A stretch of 64,000 nt of DNA, taken from NCBI GenBank assembly GCA_947628135.1, contig CANQYT010000007.1, positions 29,601-93,600 of the forward strand, read 5' to 3'. Below the pieces are notes generated by a model. It was not told where the DNA came from, made no database searches, and saw only the letters and a program-made list of their open reading frames with translations. This document shows, one piece after another, positions 21,701-36,700 of this stretch. Position numbers and translations under genes: made by a program. The DNA is from an uncultured Clostridia bacterium (lineage in GTDB: Bacteria; Bacillota; Clostridia; Christensenellales; CAG-314). Position 1 is the stretch's first letter. The number at the start of each line of letters is the position of its first letter.

Positions 21701-24700
21701 GTGTGGTTTACCAACAACGACGGCAACACAACCGTTTTGCCCGCCAAAGAAACACCCGAAAGCAACAAGGACGATCTCACTGCCGTAAACTATTGGGCGC
21801 AATTCGGTTACAGCGGTTGGGCAGGCACGTATGACAACAGCGCCGACGTTGCGGCAAACACGCACGGCTACATTTACGTGGGCACTTACACGGTGCATAT
21901 CGCCCTCAAAGAGGACGGAAACTTCCAATTTGTCGGCGGAGAAACGGAAACGACGTTGACCTACAACATCAACACGTTGGCTATCACCCAACGCTCGTTG
22001 AATTTGGATCTGTCACGCGGCAGTTACACAATGGGCGCTGACGCGATAGAAGGCTACTTTGTGTACGTTGCAAGCGCCTGGACTCCCATCACGAAAGTGT
22101 ATATCCAAGTGGGCGGCGAAAAAACGGAACTTGACAGCGACTTCTACTCCTTGCAGTACATCAACAACGTCAACCAAGGCACGGCAACGGTGCAAATTTC
22201 CGGTACGCGCAATTACAGCGGCACAATTTCGCTGACGTTTACAATTTCGCCCAAGCCTTTGGGTACGGCAACACAAACCGACGATGACTTCGAGAGCAAA
22301 AACGACTCGGAGATATCCGAAACTTTGCTTACGGAAACAAGTCTGAACTTTGTGTACAACGGATTTGCGCAAACGATAAACGTTGCGTTCAGTTACAATC
22401 CGGACGGTTTTGGCGAAGTCATAATGACCGGCGCCGACTACAAGTTGGATTATTTCTCGAAAAACGCCGACGGCGGCTGGGAGACGGCTCGTTCCAACTC
22501 GATAGTAAACGCGGGAACTTACCGCATTGTGGCTACGGGACTGGACAACTATGCGGGCACTTACGTGGTGGAATTTACCGTAGGCAAAGCCACGGTGGAA
22601 TTGGTTGCACCTTCATCCAAAACCTACAACCGCAACGAACAAGAGGCGGATATTTCCTTCACCAACAAAGACGGCAACAGCATTGTGCCTACCGGCGGCT
22701 ACACCGTTGGGTATACCGTAAGCGACGAACAAGACCTCTTGCTTGCAAACGGCGAAAAGAACGCGCGCCTCGGCAGCAACGGCAAACCCTACTACGCAGG
22801 CAACTACGACGTTACCGTTACGTTGGGCGAAGCCGCAAACAATTTCCAATTTGCGGACGGCGACGGTTCGCCTACGACAGTTGAAAAGACGACGTTTACC
22901 ATCACTCAATTGGGCATCTACGCCACACAAATATTGAGCGAAGTCACCTACGACGGTCAACCGCACTTCAACGGTTCGCCCGAGGGCGCGCCCGAACAAC
23001 TCTACGGCGAAAGCGGACCTTGGTCGCTCAATTTTGCGGCTCTTGACGGCACGACTCCCGTTGCGGGCATCAGTTACAACATTACGTACACGTGGAGAGG
23101 CGCTGACGATGTCGAACACACCCTTGTTGTCAAGATAGGCGGCTACAACACTGCCGTCGACACGTCGATGGATCCCGACACGTTCTTGTATGACAACGAG
23201 GTAACAACGTACGAGGAGGTTAAAAAACTCAACCTCTTCCGCGACGTTGTGTGGGCAAGCAATCGTATCGGCGATTACCGCTATACGCTTAGTTTTGAAT
23301 ACCTCAATTTCACGATAGTTGTAAACAACGACCCGCAGCCGTCGCGCGAATTTACTTTCCGCGTCAATCCCGCCGTGGTGGCGTTGGATAGTTTTGCAAC
23401 CAAAGTGTACAACGCCGACGAGCAAGAGCCGGATATACACTTCTCGTTGGTAAACGCCAGCGCCGAGTTGAGCAACGAAACAGTCAACGGCGAGTTGAGC
23501 GGACGTTACTCTCTGGCGTATGATACGCGCAGCGCAACGGCAAAGTTGGGCGACAACAGCAAACCTCTTGACGTGGGACTTTACAACGTCAAGGTGACGC
23601 TTGACAACCACAATTACGCGTTTGACTCCGACGGAAGCGCAGAGCGTTCGCAACAGTTCGAAATTACGCTGTTGGATATCAACGACGTAACGGACGTTGT
23701 GTTTGTAATACCCGACAAAGTGTACACGGGTCAGCCGATTACCAACGAAATCACGGAAGTCAGAGTGACTATCGGCGACAAGACCATCGTCTTCAAGCAA
23801 GGCGCACGCGGCGGCAACGAAATAGAGTTGACCGACAGCCTGTTCAAGATAATAGGTTACAACAACAACGTGAACGTGGGAACGGCGTCCGTCACGATAA
23901 GCGCCGGCGGCAACTTCACCAACAGCATAACGGTACTTGACGGATTCGATATTGCGGCGCGTAACATTATCGTCCGTATCGAGAGCCGTACCTCCGTTTA
24001 CGGACAAGACCTCGTTGAAGGCTTCGGCTATACGATCGTCGACCCGACCGAATACGACAGTTATCCCGATTTTGAATGGAACTGGAAGTCCGATTGGAGC
24101 GATGTAACAAACAATCCCAATCACTACGTCGTTTACAGAACGGACAGCCTTGGAATCGACCTCGGCATCAACGGCGGCAAATACAGCGCGAGAGAAGGCG
24201 GCGCATTGCTCGTCGGCAGTTATTCGATATCCGACCATAGCGCCCACATTGCGGGAAATGGCAACTACAATATCACCTTCGTGGGCGATTGGGGCGGCGA
24301 CGACGAATACAACGGCGAAGCGGGTACTTACACCGTCACGCCGCGTGAAATCGTTCTCACGATAAACGATTTGTCTTACCAATACGGCGACCGCAAAGAA
24401 GCTGAAATAATAGCAGGCGAAATGCTAGACAAGAGCACTTTGCTCGTTGACAGCTACACCGACAATAGGTACACAGGTGCGGCTATTCTTGCTGCGGACA
24501 AGCCCGTTTTGTTCAATGGCATTACGCTGTCCATCGTACACAAAGACAATTGGAGCGCAAGCGCGCAAAGATACCTCAATGCGGGCAGTTACGCCATCAT
24601 TGCCGCGTTTGACAAAGACGCTACGCAAGCCACGTATTACGTCGACGGCAGTGCGGGCGACACCTACAACGTGGGCGATCAGTACAAGATTACGCTTGCA

Positions 24701-27700
24701 GGTACTTTTGACGGCGACGGCGCTTATGGCGCGGGCAGCGGTTTCGAAGGTACGCCGTACAGCGCACACGCAGGTACGTTCACCGTGACCCCGCGCGAGA
24801 TCACCATCACAATCGACCACATACAACACGAGTACAACAAGGAAGAACCCACTGACGACGAACTCACCTGGACGTTGAAAGAGGGCAGCACCCTTGCCGA
24901 AGGCGACGACAAGTCAATTCTCGGAGTCAAGTTGGAAAAAGCCCCCGGTGTTGGCGTCGGCGATTACTCCGTCACAGGCGCGTATACGAAGAGCGGCAGT
25001 TACATCGTCAACTTCGAAAACGGCGTCAATGCGGTGCAAATCACCCCGCGCAAAGTTGTGGTAAACATTCACGACCAGTATGCCGTTTACGGCGAGGACG
25101 AGGTCGTCGATCAGAACGGCTGGGACGCCGCCTTGGCTACGGGCAGCAAATACTACTCCTCGGGCGTAGACGCAATCGTAAGCGGCGACTCACTCGGCTT
25201 GACGTTGAGTAAAATGCCCGGTTACCAAGTCAACGACATCGGCTATGCTATCTACGGCAGTTGCAGCAACTCCAACTACACGGTGACCTACGCGGGTAAT
25301 TTCGCGGGCGACGGAAATTATTCCGACAGCGACCGCACGCCTTTCAGCGGTCACGCCGGCACGTATTATATGCTTGCGCGCAAGATAGCGGTGGAGATAC
25401 TCAAACAGAGCAACACCTACGGCGAAATACCCAGACTTTCCGCGGCGCAAGACGTTGCTTGGAAACTCTACGAGGGCGACTTCACCCCCGCATACCGCCA
25501 CGACCTCAGCGGACGTATCAACGACAACACCATTGTCAACAGCGACAATCTCAGACTTTCGTTTGCCACCGACGCAAACGAGACAACAAAAGTCGGCGAC
25601 GATCACTACATCGAGGTCACATACGACAACCCCAACTACGAAATAACCTTCTTCTACAAAGCCGACGCAGAGTACGCGCAACTTGAATACGACGGCAAAG
25701 TTACCGCCGAGGGCGCACTTGTAACCGTCAAGCGTGCTATCAGTATCACGTTGAACGGCATAACCGTGCTCTACGGCGAACTGCCCGAGGGCGCGATACT
25801 CTACCATTACGCAAACGACGGTTATGGCGGTCACGATGAGTTGCTTATCAGCAACACAATGGGTACGGCTTGGAGTCCGCGCGCGGTATTGTCAGGCGGC
25901 GAGGGCGGCGCTATCGTCAACGGCGACGAGTTGGTGCTTGTCATCGGTATCTGGTACTACGACACGTCCACCAAGGAAGGCAAACCGTTTGAGAAAGGTA
26001 TCTATGTTGCCGACGCAAGCAAGTGCTATGTGTATGCGCGTCTTGCCACGGAAGAAGATCAAGCGGCTACTTCCGATTTCGATGACGGCAGATTCGCCGA
26101 ACTTGGCGCTAATGCCAACTACGATCTTATGGTTGTCGGCAACGACGCGTTCCCCAACGAAAACAGAGACCCCAACGGTATCTACACGGTAACCACGGCA
26201 AACGGCAGAGAGTATACGAGCGGCGCGGCGCAAGTCACCATCGAAAAACGTCACGTCACCGTTACCCCCAACAGCCACGAAGTCGTTTACGGCACGGATT
26301 ACAACGTGGCAAAGAGTTGGACTGCCGGCGGCGACGGATACTACGAAGCCGACAGTGCCGATTTCTTTGATCTCGGCGAAGTCCAATTCGAAGCAGAACC
26401 GCCGCGGAGCAATTCCGGCAACATCAAAGTGGGCGTATACACGCTTGTGTTGAAACCCATCACCGATGTCGAACTTCCCGCACGCGCCAACTACGAGATC
26501 ACTCGCGAAAAAGGCACATACACAGTCACTCGCAAGAGCATTGAATATACGTTGGCAGACGCCGAAGGTATCTACAACGGTCAACGTCCCACGCTCACTT
26601 CCGTAAGTAGCGGTATCGAGGGCGTTGTCGATGGCGACAGATTGCACATTGCGCTCACCGTCAGCCCCAACTTACTTGGTACTTGGGGCGTAGGCAAGTA
26701 TCCTATCGTCGGCACTGCGATAAGCGACGACGACAAGAACGACGCAGACAACTACACGTTTGTGTTCAGCGGCAATTGGTGGACTGTTTCTCCCGACGAG
26801 AGAGCGGGCGACTTTACCGTTGCAGGCAACGCGGGCATCTACACCGTCAAGCCCGCAGAGCTCACCGTGGCGTTTATGCGCCAGACGGCGGTTTACGGCT
26901 CGGCAAGCGCGACGAGCGGCGTCAACTACGACATCACTCGCGGAGTCGCTTGGAAATTGACCGCAGGCGAACTTGTCGCTGGCGAAAATCTCACCTTCAC
27001 GGTAGAAATCGTCACAATCGACAGCGATTACTTTGCGGGTTACTATCTTGTCGTCAAACGCGACGGTGCGAACATCGTCGGCTACGACGTCAAGATAACT
27101 TTCGCCGCAAACAAAAACTACAATATTACGTTTGTTTACGACGAAACCTCCTTTGCAGACAGGTCCGACCGCGGCATATCGCCCGAAGGCGGCAAGATAA
27201 CGTTGGAAAAAGCCTTCGTGGTAGTACCGCGTCAAATCACCGTCACCATCAACGACAAGTCGAGCGTTTACGACGGCACGGATATCAGCGGCAAGAGTTT
27301 CGGCAGAAGTGATTACACGTTCGGCAGCAACGCCGCCAACGACTCGGGCGCGGCGCTTGTCAGACGCGGCGAGCAAACGGACGAGCCGACTATCGTTCTT
27401 CACGCAGAAGGCGTAGATGCAGGCAAATATCCCATCACGGCTATCTGTTCGAGCGGTAACTACACCGTTACCTTTGAGGGCAGTTGGAGCGAAGCGGACG
27501 ACAACCACGGCAAAGCCGGTACGTATACGATAGACCCCAAAGCCGTCACCGTCACCATTACGGACTCGGGACGTACCTTTGCGGGCAAACATTCCGACCA
27601 ATACGTAACTCTGAGCGAAGGCGGTTGGAGCGTCGAGGGCATAGTTGACGCCGATATGAGCGGCGGCGCTGTGGACAAGGCAAAATTCGACGTTACGCTT

Positions 27701-30700
27701 TCGATAGTCAACGAAGAGGGCGAATGGCACGCAAAAACTTACGCTATCACAGGCGAAGTTACAGGCACATCTGCCGCAAACTACACTGTAACATTCAAGG
27801 GCAGTTGGAGCGGCGCAGGCGACAACTTCCAAAAAGCAGGCACTTACACGATAAGCCCGCTTGCGGTAGAAATTATTCCGCAAGCGCAATCGTCCGTCTA
27901 CGACGGCACAGAACCCTCCGTACTCAAACACGGCTATGGAGAGGCTTGGCTGTTTACCAATGAAACAAAAGGTAATCTCGGCGGTCTGTTCGATGAGAGT
28001 GCCAAGACGTTGGACGGCGAGGACATCGACTCCGTGCTTGCGCTTGTATTCGACAAAGAGGACGGCATATCGGTAGGTAACTACGATATCAGTTTGGTAA
28101 GTTGCTCCAACAGCGACTACGTTGTGACTGTTGCCGCCGACAGCGTTGACAACAACGCGTACAGCATCACGCCGCGTTCGGTAGAGGTCACCGTCAACGC
28201 GCAAACAAGCGTTTACGGCGTAACGCCCAACATCGCGGCGGATTACACCGTGGCAAAGGGCGGCGCAGACAGCGGACTTGTCGGCGACGACAACCTCAAC
28301 ATCTCCATCAGATTGGCGGAAGTTACGGACAAGTCTCATTCCGGCAACTACAAGGTAGGTTGGTACGCGCTTGTAGTCACTTACACCAACAGCAACTACA
28401 CCGTAACATTCAAGGGCGTCAACAGCAACATCTCGCTTGACGAACTTGGCGGCGTTTACCCCGCAACAGACGATTCTGTTTCCGCCGATAGCGGCGACGC
28501 GACGGAACTCAACAATCTGTTCTACGTGAGCAAGCGTCAGATTCAAATCAACCTAATCGACAAGAGCGTCATCTACGACGGCACAGAGCAAAAAGGCAAC
28601 ATTACCAATACACTTGGCGTCGACTGGACGGCTGCCGCCGTGCTCAATGCCGCAGGCGACCCGATCGTCAGCGGCGACAGGTTGGCAATCAACATCTCCG
28701 CCGTGGACGGAACTATTGTCAATGCGGGTACGTACCGCACTTTGGCTGAGTTTGCCGAACCCGACGGCGACAACGACAACGCCAACTACGACGTTAAGTT
28801 CGTGGGAAGTTGGGAAGGCGAAGAAAACAGCGGCACGTTTACCGTTGCGAAACGTAACATCACGTTGGAAATTGTCTCCGGCAAGATGAAGTACGAGTAC
28901 GACGGACAAGAACACGAAGACATCCTTGATTTCGGCGCTTCTTACAGCGGCGAAGGTTGGAGTCTCAGCAACGTTGTAAGAGTCAAGACGGGCGACGGTT
29001 CGCTTGGATTGGCTTGGGGCGACGAGTTAGAGGATCTGCAAATAAAACTTCTCAAAGACGCAGGTACAAACGTCAGCACATCGTATTCCGTCCGCGCAAG
29101 TGCAAGCAACGACAACTACATTGTCACTTTCGAAGGCACGTCCAACTGTGTTGAAATCACTCCGCGCCAAATCGTCATACACATCAACGACAAAGGCAGC
29201 GTATACGGCGATGGCGAAACCGTAAGTTCGTACGAGGGCAAGGAAGCCGATTGGTACGCAATGCTCTCCAAAGAAAGCGCGTATTGGACGGCGGAATTGC
29301 AGGACGACGAGACGCAACGCATTGCGCTCGGACGCGTCGGAAGCGACAATCTCGGCGTGAACCTCACCAAAGAGATCGGCGCAAACGTAGGCGTTTACTA
29401 CATCACGGGCGTTGCCACCAACGGCAACTACCAAATCACTTGGGAAGGCACGTGGACAAACGATAAGAGCACCACGGATACCACAGACGGCGATCCTGCC
29501 GACAACACCGCAGGCACATACACAATTACCGTACGCAAAGTACAAGTGGTTGTGTACGGACAGAGCGGCGTATACGGCGGAAACCAACATCTCGGTATCG
29601 ACGCAGTCAAAAACACCAATTGGGCAGTCGGCTCCACAGACGGCGAATTCAAGCCGTTGTTGGACGCGGACGACCTCGGTATCAAGTTGACATTGGTGTA
29701 CACATCCGATCAACTCAGCAAAGGAGCAAAACAACTCAGCGTGGGTTGGTACACAATTTGCGCCACGTACAGCAACAGCAACTACGACGTGACCTTTGTG
29801 GGCAACAACACCAACTTGCACGAAGCGCCGTATGTCGAGGGGTTGGACGAACAAAGCAACATCACATCCAGAACCGGCGACTACGGGCAGGAAATGGACA
29901 ATATGTACTATGTGTTCGCTCGCCGTCTGACGGTGACCATCAAGCCGCAAACGTCGGAATACAACGGCTTAGGTAACGAGCCGGAACTTCAAACAGGCAA
30001 GGAATGGTGGAGCGTTACCAACGTACTCAACGGCAGTATCCCGCCCATTGTGGACGGCGACAGCCTTGATATGTCCGTTAAACTTTTGTGGGCGGAAGAA
30101 TACACAGAGTGGAAAGTAGGTACTTACTACATCGCTGCCCAAATTTCCGCGGACGACGACCCCAACTACGTCATCGACGCAACCAGCGTAAACGGCATAT
30201 ATACCATCACCCCCAAAGCAATTTCCGTACTTATCACGGACGACGGACAAACTCACGAATACGACGGAACGTCCGCCGCTGACAATTTGAATAATGACGC
30301 GGAAACGAATTACAAGTTGGCAGAGGGCTTTGATTTGGCAGAGGGCGACACCCTCGAAAGTTTGCTTGTAACCCTTTCGACGAGCGCCTCGGCAAATGCG
30401 GGCAGTTATCAAATCAGCGGTAAAGCGGCAAACGCCAACTACGACGTGACGTTTGTGGGAAGTTGGGAAGCCGAAAACGCGGCAAAAACCGACGGTATCG
30501 GCGGTACGTACACCATCACGCCGAGAGAAATTACCGTGGTCATCAAAAACCACACCTCCGTCTACGGCGAGACTGCGGACAGTTTGAAAGGCGAAAGCAA
30601 CTACACAATTTACCACAAAGATTCAACAGACGGCGCATTGGTGGGCGACGACGATCTCGACATACAACTCAGCGTTGGCGTCAACGGCGTCGGACAATAC

Positions 30701-33700
30701 AACATCACCGCCACCCGGCAAAACAACAGCAATTACGCGGTAACTTTCTACGGTGCAAACTACAACACCGAAAAGGCTGCTGCAAATGAGCGTCAAAACG
30801 ATGCGGAACTGAACCAAGAAGGTCACACGGAACAAAACTACGGCTTGTACTTCATCACGCCGCGTATGTTGAACGTTCACATCAACAACCAAGGCGGTGT
30901 GTTCGGCGGACTGACCTACACCAACCTCAACAAGTTGGAAGGAACTTCCGCCAACAACAACGGTTGGTACATCACGGGCTTTGCAAACACCGACGGTATC
31001 AGCGAACGCAATCAAACCAACAGAAATTACGTGATAGCCGGCGATTCGCTGTCAATCGACCTTGTTCTCCACAACGACACAGACAGCGAAGAACACACAG
31101 GAAAATGCGCCATCTCCGCAACTTGCGGCAACGGCAACTACAAAGTGACCTTTGTGGGCGATTGGGACGAGGATGACGAATTCTATGGAACTGCCGGTAT
31201 ATTCGAAGTTTCCAAGCGTAAAGTTACCGTTACCGTTTTGGACGTTACCAAGAGTTACGACGGCACGGAGCAATCGGTTGACAACCGCAGAAACTTCGGT
31301 TGGACGGAAAGAGTCACCAACGACCCCGACAACAACACCGTAACGTTTGTGCCTTACAGCAAAGGCTTTGCGCCCGAAATGACAGTGGAAGTGGGCGTTT
31401 CCGGCGCGAAGAACGTCAACACGTACCAAATATACGTTGTTATCACGCGCGACGGAGTAACCATCTACGACAGCAGGACAAGCAGCGTCGGCAGCGAGGG
31501 CATTATTTCCGACGATGACGGAAAAGTAACCATAACCACCAACGAGTACATCATTACGTTGGAGGGAAGTTGGAATGCCGACAACGAAGAAAACAACAAC
31601 GGTATCGGCGGTACGTACACGATCATCAAGAAAGACGTCACGTTGACTATTGAGGACTATTCTGCCATCTACGGCGAGATCACGTTGGAAGGAATCAACG
31701 CGATTCTTGAAAGGGATTCTGCTTGGCACGGTCCTGCGGACGGCATTGTCGCCGCCGACTTGGAACTTATCAAGCAAGCGATAACGCTGGAAATCAGAAA
31801 AGGCGAAAATATTGAAAGCGAAGGTCTCAGCGACGGCTACATCTTGGCAGGCACTTACTACATACACGGCTTATTCGACGGTAGCACAGGCGTGTGCGGC
31901 AACTACAACATCACGTTTACGGGCACGCTCAGTACCGCCGATACGGGTATTCTCACGGTAAGCAAACGCAGCATCGGCTTGCGTGTGCAAAACGCAGGCA
32001 CAGCCTACGGCGACGATTTGACCTCCGATTGGAACTACGTCGAGATATCGATGGTAGGAACAACAGGTTCGGCAATTCTGGCAGGAGACAAAGCAAAGTT
32101 TGACGCGGCTATCAAGTTCGAAATCCTCGATCAACAACTAAGCGGCGCGGGCAAACTCAAAGTCGGCGAGTATCCTATTTGGATGAGCGTCGATGAAACA
32201 AAAGACGTCGACGGATTTATCGCAAACAACTACGACATCACATTCAGCGGACTTTGGGGCGGTAGCGGCGCCAAAGATGGCGTTCCATACGCTCAGCGTG
32301 CGGGCATCTATACGGTAAGTCAAAAGAGAATCACCGTAACAAACATCGAGGGTACCCTTACAAGCGAGTACGGCGACCCAGTGCCCACCGGTTGGGATTA
32401 CACAACAAACGACGGCGACATTTTGGTCGGCGACAAAGTGACGGTGGTGTTCTCCACCGACGCAAGCGCAACCGCCAACGTTGGCAGGTATCTCATCACC
32501 GTTGAATTGGGCGGCGACGGCGCGGACAACGGCAACTACACGATGCCGGTGGGTCCCACCGTATACTACACAATTGTCACTCGCAAACTCACCCTCAACG
32601 TGGAGCAGGACCACACGATAATCTACGGCGACGAGGAGACTCAGCCCGCAATCACGACTACCCGCACCAATGGCGGCGACGTCAATTGGAAAGTCGGCAG
32701 TGACAACGTTGAGTTCGGCATCACTTACACAGGCGAATCGCGCAACAACGAGCATTTGCGCGTTAAGAGCGGCGGATACAACTTTACCGTGTATATTTAC
32801 GGCGTTGACGTAGCCAACTACGAAATCGACGACTACGGCAATTGCTACACCGCCAAGTACATTGTAAAGGCGCGCCCCGTAAACGTAACCATCAGCGACA
32901 CGTCGGCAATCTACGGTGAAATAGAAGCGGAACTTCGCTACACAGTGGAGCGAGCCACCGAAGCGGGAAGAGGTCTGATTTCGGGCGACAGCGCTGACGC
33001 TCTCAACATTATCCTCACCCGCAGCGGACTGAACAGCGGTCGCAACTATGTGGGATACTACGCCATCACAGGTCAATCCTCCACAACGGACTACGACGTG
33101 ACGTTTGTGGGCAATTGGGGCACGGGCGCAACCGCGGGGTCGGATAGCGACAACAACGGAAAAGCAGGTATTTACCAAATCACCAAGCGTCCCATTCGCA
33201 TTGAAATTTACAACCAGTCGGCAGTATACGGCGAAGCTGTTGTCGTTTCATCCGTCCAAGGCGTCAACTGGAAAGTGCTGGAAACTCAAAACGTGGACGG
33301 CAAACAGTACTACGCTCTCAAATCGGGCGACAATCTCGAAGTTGAATTGTATCTGTCCGACTACTCCGACAGCACCTACACGGTACGTCCTCGCGGCGAA
33401 TATCAACTTCAATACAGAGTGGGCAACGACAACTACGACGTTACGGTAGTGTCTACTCCGTTGGATGAATCGCAGCAAAAGATTTATACAGAAGACTACA
33501 AGCTCGCTCAAGCCGACGGCGACGGCAGATGGGGAGCGCGTTCGCCCATCACAATCGCTTTGAGCGAAGCCAACCACGGTTACTTCTTTGTGACGGTGCG
33601 TACCGTGTATGTAAACATCAAAAATCAAAGCGGAGTTTACGGCGACGATTACAATTTGCTGCAAACTTCCTCGGGCGACAGCCCCGCCTATACGGTATCG

Positions 33701-36700
33701 CTGGGCAGCGGCTTGACAGGCGCTACTTTTGTGGACAGGTTGAGCGTAACCTTCTCGCTGGTAACCACGGCGTACGGCGGAGAAGAGGGAAAATCGAGCG
33801 GCACGCTCTCCTATTATGGAGATTACCCCATCTTCGGCGACAAAATAAAAGCAAGCCGTGACGGCGTGCAATTGGAAGACAACGATTCCATTCTCACCAA
33901 TTACAGATTTGAGTTCACGGGTGAGTGGACGGGACTTGAAATATACCCCAGCGGAAACGCATACGCAAATCGCGTGGGCATATTCCACGTTCAAAAGCGC
34001 AAAGTCACCGTTAGCGCCAACGACATAGAAGCGGTGTACGGAACGTACAAAGATTTAAGCACAGACGGCGGCGTGTTCTCGTTGCTCAATCAAAAGGGCT
34101 ACTTCGCCAATGTGACAAACAGCGATGGCAACGCATTTGTAAACGACGATGAAAAGCTGATGGGATTTGCACTTTCCGTGACATACCTCGGCAGCGATCT
34201 CAGCACGGGTCTTGCACTGAAAGTGAGAACTTTACCCTACACAATTGTTCTTACTTCAAACCCGTCAACGACAAGTGACAATGACAAGAAGGCTGTGGAC
34301 AGTTATGACATCACGCTGGTAAACGCCGCTCTCACCGTTACCAAAGCAAACATCAACATCAACATTGCAAGCGGACAGCACAGCACTTACGGTGACGAAC
34401 TCACGTTGGCAGACGTTCAATGGAACAGCGAGGGTCAGCAGGGCATACTGTACACCATCGTCGGCGACGGTTATGTGGATGGCGACGTACTTGACTTCAC
34501 TCTGCTCACGTCGCTTATCGACTACTTCGAAGGAGATAGATACAAACCTATTGACGACGGCAAATATCCCGCCGCGGGGAACTATCCCATCTATGTGACC
34601 GCTTGGCTCAATTCGGGCGACAACGCCAACTACAACACGCCCACTTACACGGGCAGTTTCACGGGCGGTATCGATTCCGACGACAGTCACTACGCCAACA
34701 TTGCAGGTATCTACACCGTCAACAAAAAGACGGTTACGGTTACCATCGACAACAAGACGGTAGAGTACGGCGATGCGTTCGGAGATTTCACTTACCGTTT
34801 GCCCGAAGATTGGAAAGTAGGCAATGACCCCGACGACAGCATCAACATTTTGCTTTCGGTCGGAGTAGACCCGGGCGTATCCGTCGGCACGTATGCCATC
34901 ACGGGCACGTACGACAGCGACAACTACGCAGTGGAATTTGCAGGCACTTGGTTGGACCGCAAAGCGGGTACTCTTACGGTCAGCGCGCGCAAGATAGTTG
35001 TGGTGCTGAAATCGCAAACATCCGTCTACGGTGACAACCCCAGCGCAAGCAGTACAACGGACTATTGGTTCGTGGTAAAGGGCAACACCCAAGTTACAAA
35101 AGATACGCTGTCCACATCGAATGAATGGCAGACGGTGTTCGGCGTTAACACAATAACAAGGTTGTCTCAACTGCTTGTAACGCTCACCAAGGACACAACC
35201 GTCCGCGACACAGAAAACGGCACCAACGACGGCAACGGATTGTACGGCGGCGTCTATGACATCATCGGACAATGCAACAACAGCAATTACGACGTCACTT
35301 TCACCAAGTTCGTTGCGGCAGACACGGACTACGGCGCAGTTACGCGCGACAGTTGGGGCGAATACACAATTACTCCGCGCGATATCACCATTGAAGTGTT
35401 GCCTCGCAACGCGGTCTACGGCTCCGGTGATGAAGTCAGGTACGGCGCAACTCTCAGCAATACAAAGGAAGTCGCTTGGCGTTATGCCGACGAAAGCAAA
35501 GAATTTGTAACGGGACACGAGCAATTCCTCAGCTTCTACCTGATCGGAAAAACAACCGCAAGAGACACGTTGTTTGTGCCTGATGGAAATTACAAGATTG
35601 AGGCGCTTTGGGCGGACGGCATCGGCGGCACTGATGACGCCAACTACCGTTTGAAGAACTTGTGCTACAACGTGGAATTCGTAAACGGCGAAAACAAGTT
35701 GTTTACGATTACTCCCGCGACCATTCTGCAAAACGATCGCTCCGCACTCGAAGGCGAATCGTTCAGCGGAACGCTGTGGAACAAGACGGAAGTGTACCGC
35801 GGCAGCCCGTTCAACCTTGGCATCAACGAGGAGTATCTCACGTTTGCAGGCAACGTGTTGTACACAGCACAAACTCTGGATAACACGTTTGACCATTCAC
35901 AAATGAAGTTGAATGGTGCAAAGGTAACTTACAAAGACCTCAAACTCAACGGGGAACTTCGCAATAGTGCACCCGGCGCGGAGGATCTCTCTGTTAACGA
36001 ATTCGGTGTGTGGACGGTTACGGTCTGCATATCCAACGACTACCACGAGGAAGCCGAGTTTACGCTGACTCTGACAATAATGCAAGCGGAATTGACCGTC
36101 ACTTTGAGCGGAACGTTTACCGCAGAGTACGGCGATTATCTTGCGGATGGCATCGGACCAAAGGCGGACGTAAAGAGTTTTGCCGAGTTGGAACAAGCGG
36201 TCAAGGAATGGCTGTTCAGCACGGACAACAAAGTCATCACCGCTATTGCCGGCGGAGAAAACCTGTTCGGCGGCGATCTTGACAGTCTGATCAAATTCCT
36301 TGCCGAAGACGAAACGGTAGGCATAATGGTAAACGCCACCAGTGACGACGCCAGCACGGGCGGATACTTAGCCGCCAAGTTGTACAGCATATCCTTCGCC
36401 TCCACCGGCAACATCAACATCAAGTTTGCCCAAGTCTACTCCGTAGTGTCCATCACAAAGAGGGAAATCGGTGTGGCTTGGACGCCGAGCGACGAACCGT
36501 ACGACACCACCGTAGACGATGGCTACACAACATACGTCTACTACTACGACGGCGAACAGCATTTGCCCACACCCAATACCACGGGCGTGTTGGACGGCGA
36601 CCTGGTTGCAGGCGGCAAGTACGGATATCAAATCTATCTGTCGCAAAACGGAGGTTGGAATCCCAGCCTTACGATCTCGGCAGTCGGAAAGTACCGCGTC